Of a stretch of 51,248 bases of DNA, positions 34,225 through 43,796 are shown piece after piece (the first letter of the stretch is position 1; every line of letters starts with the position of its first letter). The translations under genes were made by a program, and so were the position numbers. Origin of the DNA: Thermotogota bacterium (lineage in GTDB: Bacteria; Thermotogota; Thermotogae; Thermotogales; Fervidobacteriaceae). The stretch covers positions 1 to 51,248 of the forward strand of contig JAUQPP010000006.1 of the NCBI GenBank assembly GCA_030550315.1, read 5' to 3'. A model generated the notes under the pieces. It was not told the DNA's origin, made no database searches, and worked only from the letters and a program-made list of their open reading frames with translations.

Positions 34225-35040
34225 TCAAGTTCTAAGTCCAAAAATCTCGAGTGTATTATGGTAAATCTCCTCGGCGATATCTTCCAAATTCTCTCCCAAT
34301 ATCTCGGCGATTGTCATCGTAACGTACACCACGTAAGACGGTTCGTTCCTCTTGCCACGAAATTGTTGAGGTGGTAAGTAGGGGCTGTCAGTTTCGGTGA
34401 CGATGTTCTTCACTCCTATTATTTTGACTACCTGACGTAGCATTTCGTTCTTGGGATATGTAACTGGACCTCCAATCCCTATTGAAAATCCTTCCTTGAC
34501 GAACCGTTTGGCCCAGATCGTGTCTCCACTGAATGCGTGCACTATGCCCCCCTTCTTGATGGGCCCCACAGACTTAATTATATCATATACCTCGTTGTAT
34601 GCATCACGGATGTGAAGTATTACTGGAAGTTCCAATTCGTTTGCAAGCATAAGCTGTTCAACAAAGACCTTCTTTTGCACGTCCGGCGGGGATATATTTC
34701 TAAACAAGTCTAGACCTATCTCCCCAATCGCTACCACTTTGTCAGTGGACTTGCATTTTTGTGCCAACTTTTTGAGATAAGCAGACGATACATCCTTCGA
34801 ATCATGTGGATGAATACCCAACGCAACGTATGCGTTATCAAACCACTTCGCCATTTCCAGGGCAGGCTCAAGATCGGACTCCGAGGTAGAAACGTTTAAG
34901 ATAAATTTGAGGTTCTTCGAACGCTCGGCAACCTCGTCCCAGTCGTTCTCAAAGTGTCTCATGTGTAGATGCGCGTGTGCATCGACAAAAGGCAACTTTT
35001 TGAGATAGCTTTCGAAATCCACAAGCGTCCTAAAATCCAT
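34225..35040 (-). CDS. TatD family metal-dependent DNase
   Basis: A 271-residue TIM-barrel hydrolase. Metal ligands and family motifs are DAHAHLHM at residues 20-27 (H-x-H), the glutamate in IGEIGLDLF, the histidines in HIRDAY and VHAFSGD, and the aspartate in TETDSPYLPP. TatD proteins are 3'-5' exonucleases or D-aminoacyl-tRNA deacylase-like enzymes. The N-terminus is about 17 residues longer than usual. The ATG follows GGGAGGGATTTTG. Probably co-transcribed with ruvA from the divergent promoter at 35061-35078. Confidence 0.92.
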   Translation of the reverse strand: MDFRTLVDFESYLKKLPFVDAHAHLHMRHFENDWDEVAERSKNLKFILNVSTSESDLEPALEMAKWFDNAYVALGIHPHDSKDVSSAYLKKLAQKCKSTDKVVAIGEIGLDLFRNISPPDVQKKVFVEQLMLANELELPVILHIRDAYNEVYDIIKSVGPIKKGGIVHAFSGDTIWAKRFVKEGFSIGIGGPVTYPKNEMLRQVVKIIGVKNIVTETDSPYLPPQQFRGKRNEPSYVVYVTMTIAEILGENLEDIAEEIYHNTLEIFGLRT

Positions 35041-35060
35041 ACTACAAAATCCCTCCCGTT

Positions 35061-35078
35061 CTGGTATAATTATACCAG
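35061..35078. promoter_or_regulatory. Palindromic divergent promoter between tatD and tdk
   Basis: CTGGTATAATTATACCAG is a perfect 18-bp palindrome. Each strand reads TGG-TATAAT, an extended -10 element (plus strand 35062-35070, minus strand 35069-35077). The two -10 boxes overlap, so RNA polymerase can open only one direction at a time. No good -35 is seen on either side. It could also be an operator. Confidence 0.6.
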
Positions 35079-35146
35079 GTCATTTCGCAAGTTTTGGAAA
35101 AATCCACGAAAAAACTCCGAAAAATACGTGAAAGCGAGGGATTGAC

Positions 35147-35710
35147 TTGGCCTTCGGAAAGCTCACGCTAATTGTTGGACCTATGTACTCAGGAAAAACA
35201 ACCGAACTTCTCAACTTTGCCGAGATTTACGAAATTGGTCGAAAAAATATCTTATTATTCAAACCACGCATCGATGAGCGCTACAGTAAAGAACATATAG
35301 TGACACATAAACTTTTCAAGGTCGTGGCCACTCCAGTTGCCTCAGGTGAAGAAATACTCAAACACTATCAAGATTTCGGAAAGCGGGTGGATGCTGTGTT
35401 TGTCGACGAGGTTCACTTTTTCGAACCGAGCATATGTAAAGTCCTAAAAGAAATAACCCAGCGAGGTACAGATGTTTACTGTGCAGGACTCGACATGAAT
35501 TACCTTTGGCAGCCTTTTGAGACAACCGCGTTATTACTCGCTTTGGCAGATGAGGTTATAAAGAAAAAGGCTGTTTGCGAACTTTGCGGAGAATACAAAG
35601 CAACGTTGTCTTTCAAGAAAGAGTCGAACGGAAATATCTTTGATGTTGGTGGCAAGGAAAAATACATAGCCGTATGCAAAGATTGCTACAATAAGGTATG
35701 TAACCATTAA
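35147..35710 (+). CDS. tdk: Thymidine kinase
   Basis: A 187-residue type-II thymidine kinase of the dTTP salvage pathway. The P-loop is GPMYSGKTTELL near residue 11; the catalytic glutamate is in VDEVHFFEP; the zinc site is CELC...CKDC plus a final Cys, as in the lasso domain. The start codon is TTG at 35147 with GAGGGA six bases upstream. Length is normal. It is followed after 29 bp by the nucleotidase-like gene. Confidence 0.93.
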   Translation: MAFGKLTLIVGPMYSGKTTELLNFAEIYEIGRKNILLFKPRIDERYSKEHIVTHKLFKVVATPVASGEEILKHYQDFGKRVDAVFVDEVHFFEPSICKVLKEITQRGTDVYCAGLDMNYLWQPFETTALLLALADEVIKKKAVCELCGEYKATLSFKKESNGNIFDVGGKEKYIAVCKDCYNKVCNH

Positions 35711-35739
35711 ACGAAATAATCAAGAAGGGAGGGTACATC

Positions 35740-37515
35740 ATGCGAAGCACAAAACTAACACAAGTTTTGGTTTCATTTTTAATGATTTTTATGATAATCT
35801 CATCTTACTCGTTAGCTAACACGCTCAAAGAGTCCAGGCTCATAATTGTCCATACAGCGAATATTTACGGTGATCTCACCCCAACTAACTACTTCACTAG
35901 TAATTTCGAACAAAAAGGAGCCGCGTATCTTGTAAACTATTTGAGAAACTTGCGTACGAAATACGACTCAGTCTTGGCGATAGATACAGGAAACTTACTT
36001 TATGGTTCGCCATTTGGTGATTACTACCTAAATGTTGATAACAACCCTGTTTTGAAAATCTTCAATATTCTCGCTTATGACTTCTTCATTCCCGGAACGT
36101 TCGAGCTTGGAATGAGCACCGAGCAACTTGAAAAGATCGTCGCAAGTTTAAAGCCAAAAACACTTGCGGCAAACTTGAAAGGCATTAAAGGAGCAGCCTC
36201 TTACAGCATTATTACTCTGAAAAATGGCGTCAAAGTCGCAGTTATCGGTATTGTAGCGGAAAATGGTAACCACTCGTTCGTACCATATCTAGACGTTGCC
36301 AAAAGGATCGTTGAAGACATAAGGAAAAATCGTAGGGCAGACGTGGTAGTTATTGCCACGAGCGCAGGGGTTAAGACTTCTCCTGCAACTTCCAATGTAC
36401 GCTCACTTGATTCAAAATTTGCGTTCGGTGATCAATTGATAAAGGAACTTTCTGGTTCTGTTGATGTTTTCCTCTTTGGAAATCAATCTCTGACTCTGGT
36501 TTACAGCAAAAATAATAAAGTCTATTCTCTCCCACCCTCTAACGGTCGTGGACTGAACCAAATAGAGCTTGTGCTTTCACGGGATGCAAAAGGCTGGAAA
36601 ATCACCAGAGCGCAGGTAAAGCTCGTAGATTTTAAAATGGTAACCCCCGATGAAGTAATATTAGAGGAGCTTAAGAATTATGAAGCTGAGCTTGAAAAGT
36701 GGCTTGATGAACCGGTGGGAAGTGTACCGTCTAATGTTCCTTTCCATAAGTATATGGCAATAATAGAAGACAATCCGGCAATTGAATTTGTGGCGCGGAA
36801 CTTAATGAAGGCAACACAAGCGAATCTTGCTGTGTGGAATGTTTTTAACCCAAACTTCTTTGGTTTATCCGCAGGAGACCTCACGCGAAGAACAATTTAT
36901 CAATTAGTTGGAACAGTAACAACCCTCAAAGTTCTCAAGATTAAAGGTTCCGAGCTCGAAAAACTACTTTCACAAATCTTCAAGTACGTGAAGTACGAAA
37001 ACGGTATCTTGGTACTTTCAAAAGAAATATTAGGTTCTCCTTGGAAGGTGGATTTATTCGAAGGAGTGAGTTACGATCTTGTAATCAACAAAGGCGTGGT
37101 TCGAAACGTAACCGTCGATAATAAACCTCTCGAGGTAAATAAAGAATACATGCTTGTCGTTCCAACAGTCAGAACCCAGGGAGCAGATCGCATTGCCTAC
37201 GGAAAGGTAATTATGGAGGTTGAACAACCAGTTTCTCTAATCATACTTAACTTATTGTCCTCATGTGACAACGAAAAGGTATTTACGCTGGACTTCAACA
37301 GAAGGACACTTGCAGAGCTTGAATACGTGGTGAAACCGGGAGACACCCTAAGACAGCTCGAGTGGCGCTTAGGTGTGCCGCAATGGGAAATCATGCAACT
37401 GAATCCCTTTATAAAAAATCCGAATTTGCTGAGACCGGGATGGAAGTTGATATACTATAGAAGCTATCTCGAACTTGTTCCTCCACTTCAGAACTTTTTT
37501 ATCTTCAACAATTGA
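35740..37515 (+). CDS. Secreted 5'-nucleotidase-like protein with degenerate metal site and C-terminal LysM
   Basis: 591 residues. Signal peptide at 1-27. The layout is that of the UshA/YfkN family: a metallophosphoesterase domain (about 33-300) and a 5'-nucleotidase C-terminal domain (about 330-515; NPAIEFVARNLMKATQANL, LKIKGSELEKLL). A LysM repeat (YVVKPGDTL...RPGWKLIY) follows at about 535-578. The metal motifs are lost: H-T-N-D-x-H-G is HTANIYG (38-44), G-D-x-x-x-G is GNLLYG, and G-N-H-E-F is GTFELG (119-124). Near 240 there is GNQS where a histidine motif is expected. It is therefore probably not an active phosphohydrolase and may bind peptidoglycan or nucleotides. The ATG follows AAGGGAGGG. 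Confidence 0.8.
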   Translation: MRSTKLTQVLVSFLMIFMIISSYSLANTLKESRLIIVHTANIYGDLTPTNYFTSNFEQKGAAYLVNYLRNLRTKYDSVLAIDTGNLLYGSPFGDYYLNVDNNPVLKIFNILAYDFFIPGTFELGMSTEQLEKIVASLKPKTLAANLKGIKGAASYSIITLKNGVKVAVIGIVAENGNHSFVPYLDVAKRIVEDIRKNRRADVVVIATSAGVKTSPATSNVRSLDSKFAFGDQLIKELSGSVDVFLFGNQSLTLVYSKNNKVYSLPPSNGRGLNQIELVLSRDAKGWKITRAQVKLVDFKMVTPDEVILEELKNYEAELEKWLDEPVGSVPSNVPFHKYMAIIEDNPAIEFVARNLMKATQANLAVWNVFNPNFFGLSAGDLTRRTIYQLVGTVTTLKVLKIKGSELEKLLSQIFKYVKYENGILVLSKEILGSPWKVDLFEGVSYDLVINKGVVRNVTVDNKPLEVNKEYMLVVPTVRTQGADRIAYGKVIMEVEQPVSLIILNLLSSCDNEKVFTLDFNRRTLAELEYVVKPGDTLRQLEWRLGVPQWEIMQLNPFIKNPNLLRPGWKLIYYRSYLELVPPLQNFFIFNN

Positions 37516-37549
37516 AAGTCTGAAGCAACTATCTTTGGAGGTGTACAAG

Positions 37550-39514
37550 GTGGCCAAAAGTTTTTACATTACAACACCGATATACTACGTTAATGCCGAG
37601 CCACATATTGGAAGTTCATACACAACTATAATCGGGGACATCATCGCCAGGTATAAGAGACTACTGGGTTACGAAGTATTTTATTTGACTGGAACCGATG
37701 AACATGGCCAAAAAATTGCTCAGGCAGCTAAAGAGAAGGGTGTTGAACCACAACAACTTTGCGATGAACTTGCTGAAAAATTTAAAGAGCTTTGGAAAGA
37801 CCTCCAAATCACAAATGATTATTTCATCCGTACTACCGACGACTATCACATAAAGACCGTGCAGTACTTTGTGAAAAAGATGATGGAAAATGGAGATATT
37901 TACAAGGGTGTATACGAGGGATGGTATTGCGTTCCGTGCGAAACTTACTGGAACGAGGATGAACTTGAGCACGATGAGCATGGTAAAAATCTCTGTCCTT
38001 CGTGTAAAAGAGAAGTCCAGCTCCTTAAGGAAGAGAACTACTTTTTCAGGCTCTCAAAGTACACGGAACCACTCTTAAGACATTTCCGAGAAAATCCCGA
38101 TTTTGTAGAACCAGACTTTAGGCGCAACGAGATGATAAAAATTCTTGAGTCTGGACTGAAAGATCTCTCAATAACTCGCACCACACTCAAGTGGGGAATT
38201 CCCATGCCGGACGATCCGGAGCACGTTATATACGTTTGGGTGGATGCGCTGATAAACTACATCTCGGCAATTGGTTACCCGTATGATGAAGAGAGGTTTA
38301 AGAAGTGGTGGCCCGCAGATGTGCACCTAATAGGTAAAGAAATAAATAGGTTCCACAGCATAATCTGGCCTGCCATGCTGATGTCAGTTGGACTGCCATT
38401 GCCGAAGAAAATTTATGCGCACGGTTGGCTTACAGTTAATGGACAGAAGATTAGTAAATCCTTAGGCAATGCTATCGATCCTCGTGAATATGTAAAAAAA
38501 TACGGCAATGACGTAGTTAGGTATTATCTTGTCCGCGATATTGTATTTGGTAAGGATGGTGATTTCTCGGAAGAAAACCTTGTAAAACGGCTAAATTCAG
38601 ATTTAGCAAACGACTATGGTAACCTACTTCATAGAACACTCGCAATTGTACAAAAACAATTTAGTTCGCACATGCCAGAGTACGGTCCGTTTGAAGAAAT
38701 TGACCGAAGGCTTATGGAAGAGTACGAAAATGTGAAAAAGGAATATCTAAATCTCATGGACAGTTATAAACTCACAGAAGCTTTGGAAAAGCTCTGGGGA
38801 TTCATTGCAACGTTGAATAAGTATTTTGACGAAACAAAACCATGGATACTTGCAAAAGAAGGAAAGATGGAACGACTTGGAACGGTACTGCGCTTAGTCT
38901 CCGAATGCATCTTGAAGGTTGCAACGCTAGTTTCACCGGTGATGCCGAATACCTCCGCGGAGATTTACAGAAGACTTGGACTAGAAGCCACGTTCTCGAA
39001 AGAGCACTTAGATGGTTGGGACAAGCTCAAAGGAAGAATAATCATGCACGGTGACCCGCTTTTCAAGAAAATTGAAAAACTCGAAAAAGCTGACCTTCAA
39101 CCTATCGAAAAAGCCGAAAAAACAGAGAAAACGGAGGGAAAGACCATGCAACAAGGTTCCCCCATAGCTGACAACGTTTTGACAACGGAATTGATTGACA
39201 TAGATTTCTTTAAGAAAGTTGACCTTAGGGTTGCCAAAGTGTTAGAAGCCGAGCGTGTGGAGAAGTCGGAAAAGCTTGTAAAATTGAAAGTGGATCTTGG
39301 TGAGCTTGGTGTAAGGCAAATTGTGGCGGGAATTGCTAAGTATTACACACCGCAAGAGCTTGTTGGAAAATTGATCATTATAGTTGCAAACTTGAAACCG
39401 GCGAAACTTATGGGTATAGAATCACAAGGCATGCTCTTGGCCGCAAAACTTGGCGAGAAGTTGACACTTTTGACGGTTTCAAGTGAAATTGAACCGGGAG
39501 CCAAGATATCGTAA
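37550..39514 (+). CDS. metG: Methionine-tRNA ligase
   Basis: 654 residues. The catalytic core begins YITTPIYYVNAEPHIGSSY (the HIGH motif is PHIG) and has the zinc knuckle CVPCETYW...CPSC and KISKS in GQKISKSLGN. After an anticodon-binding helical domain and a charged linker rich in Glu and Lys (about 525-560) comes a C-terminal EMAP-II/Trbp111-like tRNA-binding OB-fold (VDLRVAKVLEAERVEKSEKL). The start is the GTG at 37550, after GGAGGTG; an upstream frame extension to 37475 overlaps the preceding gene. gyrA follows after about 48 bp. Confidence 0.96.
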   Translation: MAKSFYITTPIYYVNAEPHIGSSYTTIIGDIIARYKRLLGYEVFYLTGTDEHGQKIAQAAKEKGVEPQQLCDELAEKFKELWKDLQITNDYFIRTTDDYHIKTVQYFVKKMMENGDIYKGVYEGWYCVPCETYWNEDELEHDEHGKNLCPSCKREVQLLKEENYFFRLSKYTEPLLRHFRENPDFVEPDFRRNEMIKILESGLKDLSITRTTLKWGIPMPDDPEHVIYVWVDALINYISAIGYPYDEERFKKWWPADVHLIGKEINRFHSIIWPAMLMSVGLPLPKKIYAHGWLTVNGQKISKSLGNAIDPREYVKKYGNDVVRYYLVRDIVFGKDGDFSEENLVKRLNSDLANDYGNLLHRTLAIVQKQFSSHMPEYGPFEEIDRRLMEEYENVKKEYLNLMDSYKLTEALEKLWGFIATLNKYFDETKPWILAKEGKMERLGTVLRLVSECILKVATLVSPVMPNTSAEIYRRLGLEATFSKEHLDGWDKLKGRIIMHGDPLFKKIEKLEKADLQPIEKAEKTEKTEGKTMQQGSPIADNVLTTELIDIDFFKKVDLRVAKVLEAERVEKSEKLVKLKVDLGELGVRQIVAGIAKYYTPQELVGKLIIIVANLKPAKLMGIESQGMLLAAKLGEKLTLLTVSSEIEPGAKIS

Positions 39515-39562
39515 AAATGGTTTAAGTTTTCAGAAACTCTCATGAGTAAGGAGGTTTCGTTT

Positions 39563-42013
39563 GTGGAAGAGGAAATCACTCAAAAAAGCGACAACAATGT
39601 TATTGAAAGAATCCTGGAAGAGGAGCTTGTGAAATCTTACCTCAGTTATTCGATGAGCGTTATCATAGGACGTGCCATCCCGGACGTTCGGGATGGTTTA
39701 AAGCCTGTCCAACGGCGCATATTGTACTCTATGTACGAACTTGGGCTCACACACAATAAACCCTTTAAAAAATCGGCTCGTATTGTCGGTGAAGTGATGG
39801 GTAAGTATCACCCACACGGTGATGCCTCCATATACGAAGCACTTGTCAGAATGGCCCAGCCTTGGGTGATGAGGTACCCATTAATCGAAGGGCAGGGGAA
39901 CTTCGGATCAGTAGACCGCGATCCACCAGCAGCGATGCGATATACCGAAGCACGGCTTCAAAAGATAGCAGAAGAGATGATTGAGGATATAGACAAGCAG
40001 ACAGTCAATATGCTAAAGAATTTTGATGAGACTCTTGAGGAACCTGAAGTTTTGCCTGCTAAGGTTCCAAATTTGCTTCTTAACGGAGCAAGTGGCATAG
40101 CGGTAGGAATGGCCACAAACATACCAACGCACAACCTTGCGGATGTAGTGGATGCGATAGTTGCTTACATCAAAAATCCAGAAATAAGTGCCGAAGAGCT
40201 TGCGGATAAAATCAAAGGTCCTGACTTCCCAACCGGTGGTATCATAATCGGCAAAGCTGGCTTGCGCGAAATGTATTTAACTGGTAAAGGAAGTTTCACG
40301 GTGCGTGGTAGGGTCGAAGTAAAACATGAGAAGAAACGCAAGTTAATCATTATTACGGAAATCCCTTATAACGTGAGCAAAGCTGAGTTGATCGAGCAAA
40401 TAGCTGATTTCCTCCAACATGATGAAATTCCGGTAAAGGATCTCAGAGATGAGAGCGACAAAGATGGCTTGAGGGTAGTTATTGAACTGCCAGAGGAAAT
40501 AAACGAAGAGGTAATAATCAATAACCTTTACCAAAGAACGAGTTTGCAAGTTCGCTTCAATGCAAACTTCCTTGTAATTGATGCAGACAAGCAACCGAAG
40601 TTAATGAACCTTAAGCAGATAATTGAGGCGTACGTTAAACACCGATTTGAAGTAGTTAGGAGGAGAACGCAACATGCTTATTTGCACGATTCCAAACGCG
40701 CGCATGTAGTTGAAGGGTTGATAAAAGCTTCGCGTGCAATAGACACCGTCGTAAGTATAGTCCGCAGCGCCAAAGATATTAATGAGGCAACAGCGCAACT
40801 TGTAGAAATTCTTGGACTTTCTGAGGATCAAGCAAAAGCAGTACTTGAAATGAGGCTTGGCCGATTGACCAACTTAGAAGTTAATAATCTTATGCAGGAG
40901 TACAAAGACTTGATCCAGAGAATCGAACGGGAAAAAGAATTACTCGCACACGATGAGAAGGTTTACGAAGTTATTGCACAGGAGTTGCTCGAACTTAAAG
41001 AAAAGTACAGCGACAAGAGGTTGACGGAAATTCTCGAACAGGAGGAAATCACAACAAAATTCGACAAAAAGGACCTAATAGCCAACAAAGATGTGGTTAT
41101 AACATTGACCAGAAGGGGATTCCTGAAATTGATGGACTTAAATGTTTTCCGTACTCAAAGGAGAAACGGTAAGGGTGTAGCCGGTGCCAACTTGATGGAG
41201 GATGATATTATTTCTCTCATCATCTACACCAAGTTGCATAACAAGATGTTGTTCTTTACATCTCTGGGAAAAGTCTACGAACTTGAGAATATAGACATAG
41301 AAGAAAGTGGACGAAACACAAAGGGTAAGCCAATTACGAAGTACTTGAAACTCGAACCTGGTGAAAAAGTACTTAGCATGATTGACATATCCGACTACAG
41401 TGGAGACCTCTTCTTTGTAACAAAAAATGGCTTTGTTAAGAGAACGAGTTTGGATGAATTCAAGAATATAACATCTAAGGGCATTCGCGCAATCAGTTTC
41501 AAAGAAGGTGACGAGCTTGTATCAGTTTTGAGAGTTTCATCGGAGGAGAGTACAGTACTCATTTCAACAAAGTTTGGCATGAGCATAAGGTTCTCTGTTT
41601 CGGAAGTACGTACGATGGGCCGATCGGCGGCTGGTGTTCATGGAATACGTTTAAGAGAAGGAGACGAAGTTATATCTGCAACAATTCTTGATTCAGATAA
41701 CGGTTACATCCTTACTATCACAGAAAACGGATACGGTAGACTAAGCGAAGTGACGGAGTACAGAAAACAATCACGTGATGGTCTCGGAATCAAGAACATC
41801 GGTGAGATTGAAAAAACGGGACCAATTGTAGGTGTCTCTCACGTCCACGGGACTGAGGAAGTCGTTGTCTTCACTAAATACGGCACGAGTTTAAAATTCA
41901 AAGTCTCGGATATTCCTATTCGCAGTCGAACTGCGCAGGGAGTAAAAATTATACATCTAGCAGAGGGTGATACTATCGCAGACTTTGCAGTGATTGCAGA
42001 TGAGGAAGACTAG
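39563..42013 (+). CDS. gyrA: DNA gyrase subunit A
   Basis: 816 residues from the GTG at 39563, chosen because AAGGAGG lies eight bases upstream; an ATG seven codons earlier (39542) overlaps that site. The breakage-reunion domain contains [16 protein letters not shown] and the catalytic tyrosine in [10 protein letters not shown]. The C-terminal beta-propeller has the GyrA box TQRRNGKG (consensus Q-R-R-G-G-K-G), which identifies a gyrase rather than topoisomerase IV. It pairs with GyrB (not in window) to introduce negative supercoils. Confidence 0.96.
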   Translation: MEEEITQKSDNNVIERILEEELVKSYLSYSMSVIIGRAIPDVRDGLKPVQRRILYSMYELGLTHNKPFKKSARIVGEVMGKYHPHGDASIYEALVRMAQPWVMRYPLIEGQGNFGSVDRDPPAAMRYTEARLQKIAEEMIEDIDKQTVNMLKNFDETLEEPEVLPAKVPNLLLNGASGIAVGMATNIPTHNLADVVDAIVAYIKNPEISAEELADKIKGPDFPTGGIIIGKAGLREMYLTGKGSFTVRGRVEVKHEKKRKLIIITEIPYNVSKAELIEQIADFLQHDEIPVKDLRDESDKDGLRVVIELPEEINEEVIINNLYQRTSLQVRFNANFLVIDADKQPKLMNLKQIIEAYVKHRFEVVRRRTQHAYLHDSKRAHVVEGLIKASRAIDTVVSIVRSAKDINEATAQLVEILGLSEDQAKAVLEMRLGRLTNLEVNNLMQEYKDLIQRIEREKELLAHDEKVYEVIAQELLELKEKYSDKRLTEILEQEEITTKFDKKDLIANKDVVITLTRRGFLKLMDLNVFRTQRRNGKGVAGANLMEDDIISLIIYTKLHNKMLFFTSLGKVYELENIDIEESGRNTKGKPITKYLKLEPGEKVLSMIDISDYSGDLFFVTKNGFVKRTSLDEFKNITSKGIRAISFKEGDELVSVLRVSSEESTVLISTKFGMSIRFSVSEVRTMGRSAAGVHGIRLREGDEVISATILDSDNGYILTITENGYGRLSEVTEYRKQSRDGLGIKNIGEIEKTGPIVGVSHVHGTEEVVVFTKYGTSLKFKVSDIPIRSRTAQGVKIIHLAEGDTIADFAVIADEED

Positions 42014-42030
42014 GAGTGAGGTCTTCCAAT

Positions 42031-42432
42031 ATGTATAAGGATATTTCGCACACAGCAGATCTTGCATACGAGATAATCTTTCAGAACGGCAAGGAACTCT
42101 TGAGAGACGTAATTAGCATAATAGCGTCGCATACCGAAGTTCTTGAAGGACAAAGACTTAAGGTTAGGGTGAAAAAATTGCAAAAACCGCAAAGGAAATG
42201 TTATAATAGTTTGAGAAACGTTGACAACGTGAACGAGGATTTCATCTTCGATATGGTGAACGAGATAATCACGATTATCGACATGGGATACTTCCCAACC
42301 AAAGTCGAAGAATTTTGCGTAGAACTGGAACCACGAAACATTGTGTGTAAAATAAAGGCACTCACTTACCACATGCTTCGTATTACAAAGGAAGGGAATC
42401 ACTTTCGGCTCAGGATGGTGTTTGACGTATGA
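42031..42432 (+). CDS. Archease-like protein
   Basis: A 133-residue protein of the archease family. It starts MYKDISHTADLAYEI, matching the family's H-T-A-D motif, and ends with a basic strand and FRLRMVFDV, where the terminal D-V is conserved. Archease activates the RNA ligase RtcB by helping its GTP-dependent guanylylation. No rtcB is in the window. The ATG at 42031 has GTGAGG nine bases upstream; a GTG at 42016 is the alternative. It starts 17 bp after gyrA and overlaps lexA by 4 bp. Confidence 0.82.
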   Translation: MYKDISHTADLAYEIIFQNGKELLRDVISIIASHTEVLEGQRLKVRVKKLQKPQRKCYNSLRNVDNVNEDFIFDMVNEIITIIDMGYFPTKVEEFCVELEPRNIVCKIKALTYHMLRITKEGNHFRLRMVFDV

Positions 42433-43025
42433 AAGATTTAACCGAAAAACAAGCAAAGGTGTACGAATTCATTAAGAATTACATACTTTTGAAGGGTCAC
42501 TCGCCTTCAATACGAGACATTGCACGTCATTTTAAAATGACACCGCGTGGTGCTCAGCAACACGTAATAGCACTTGAGAAGAAGGGTTACATAAAGCGTG
42601 GCCATGGTGCTCGAACCATATCACTCGTTGAGCGTACAGAAAGCATCGCAATCCCGGTGAAAGGAAAGATTGCCGCGGGGCAAGCCATAGAAATGTTTGA
42701 AGAGGTCGGAGAAGAAATCGAAGTTCCAGTCATGATGCTGAGAGGCTATGGAGAGTACTTTGCACTTAAAGTACAAGGTGACAGTATGATAAATGCGCAC
42801 ATAGTCGACGGTGATTACGTTATTTTGAAGAAGCAGCACACAGCTGAAAACAACTCAATTGTAGCCGTAGTTGTCGATGACAAGATTACCTTGAAGAGGT
42901 TCGTTTTGAGAAACAACCATGTGGAGTTAGTTCCAGAGAACGAGAATTTTGAGGTCATAAAAGTAGATCCGAAGAAGGTGCGTATTGTCGGAAAGATGGT
43001 CGGATTAATAAGAATACTCAAGTAG
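42429..43025 (+). CDS. lexA: LexA repressor
   Basis: A 198-residue SOS repressor. The winged helix at 1-66 is the LexA DNA-binding domain (LTEKQAKVYEFI, SPSIRDIARHF). Self-cleavage machinery is complete: cleavage site Ala83-Gly84 (KIAAGQ), nucleophile Ser119 in QGDSMI and base Lys156 in TLKRF. It should control a DNA-damage response. The ATG overlaps the archease stop (ATGA). I did not find a convincing repeated operator in the window. Confidence 0.95.
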   Translation: MKDLTEKQAKVYEFIKNYILLKGHSPSIRDIARHFKMTPRGAQQHVIALEKKGYIKRGHGARTISLVERTESIAIPVKGKIAAGQAIEMFEEVGEEIEVPVMMLRGYGEYFALKVQGDSMINAHIVDGDYVILKKQHTAENNSIVAVVVDDKITLKRFVLRNNHVELVPENENFEVIKVDPKKVRIVGKMVGLIRILK

Positions 43026-43049
43026 CTTCCAAATTTTGGGGGGAAGAAT

Positions 43050-43385
43050 ATGAACTATGAAATAATCGATGGCATTATGAAAATTTCTATTCCGGATGAG
43101 TTAGAACTGAACAACGCACAAGATGTGAAAAGATTTGTCTATGATCAAGCTTTTGGAAAGGGCTTTAAATACGTCATTTTAGATTTTTCACAAACACATT
43201 ACATCGATAGCACGGGAATAGGTGTTATAGTTGCGCTGCACAAACAGGCTTTGGCAAATGCAGGTGCTGTTGCTTTCGTGAATATGGACCAAAACATAAA
43301 AAATTTACTCAAAATAACCGCGCTGGACCGCGTATTGAACATCTTTGACACATTAGAAGAGGCCGTAAGGTTTTTGAGATTATGA
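43050..43385 (+). CDS. Anti-sigma-factor antagonist (STAS domain)
   Basis: A 111-residue single STAS domain. The phosphorylatable serine is Ser54 in YIDSTGIGVIV, the SpoIIAA/RsbV signature D-S-[ST]-G. Such proteins bind and neutralise an anti-sigma kinase when unphosphorylated. No partner kinase or phosphatase is encoded in the window. GGGGGGAAG precedes the ATG. A second STAS gene follows after 42 bp; the two share the same length and are probably an old duplication. Confidence 0.9.
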   Translation: MNYEIIDGIMKISIPDELELNNAQDVKRFVYDQAFGKGFKYVILDFSQTHYIDSTGIGVIVALHKQALANAGAVAFVNMDQNIKNLLKITALDRVLNIFDTLEEAVRFLRL

Positions 43386-43427
43386 AAGACAGGAACCAAA
43401 AAACAACTAAAAGGAGGGGGATAAGAA

Positions 43428-43763
43428 ATGTACAGGTACACTGAGCAATTGGGAGTTGCGATAGTGGCCCTCGAGGGTGATGTTAGCATGCAGAACGCCA
43501 TGAGCCTGAGGAATTGGGTAGTTGACAACTTGATCAAAGCTGGAAAGGTTAAAATCGTTTTTGATTTCTCCAAGGTTGGTTCTGTCGATAGTTTTGGGCT
43601 TGGAACATTCGTTAGCATCCACAAAACCGCTGTTTCCAACGGCGGTTCGATTGCATTCGCTTCAGTTAACGAGAACGTGAAAAAATTGCTTTCTCTAACC
43701 GCACTTGACAAAGTTATAAGAACTTTCGATAGTGTATCTGACGCGGTCAACGCGATTAGGTAA
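43428..43763 (+). CDS. Second anti-sigma-factor antagonist (STAS domain)
   Basis: 111 residues, the same size and fold as the preceding STAS protein but clearly diverged. The key serine is Ser55 in SVDSFGLGTFVSIHK, with Phe instead of Thr after it; the end (LDKVIRTFDSVSDAVNAIR) matches the first copy's LDRVLNIFDTLEEAVRFLR. AAGGAGGGGG precedes the ATG. The two may answer different kinases or act together; their sigma factor is not visible here. Confidence 0.88.
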   Translation: MYRYTEQLGVAIVALEGDVSMQNAMSLRNWVVDNLIKAGKVKIVFDFSKVGSVDSFGLGTFVSIHKTAVSNGGSIAFASVNENVKKLLSLTALDKVIRTFDSVSDAVNAIR

Positions 43764-43796
43764 CCAAAGCAATATATAACTATGCGAGGTGTTCCA

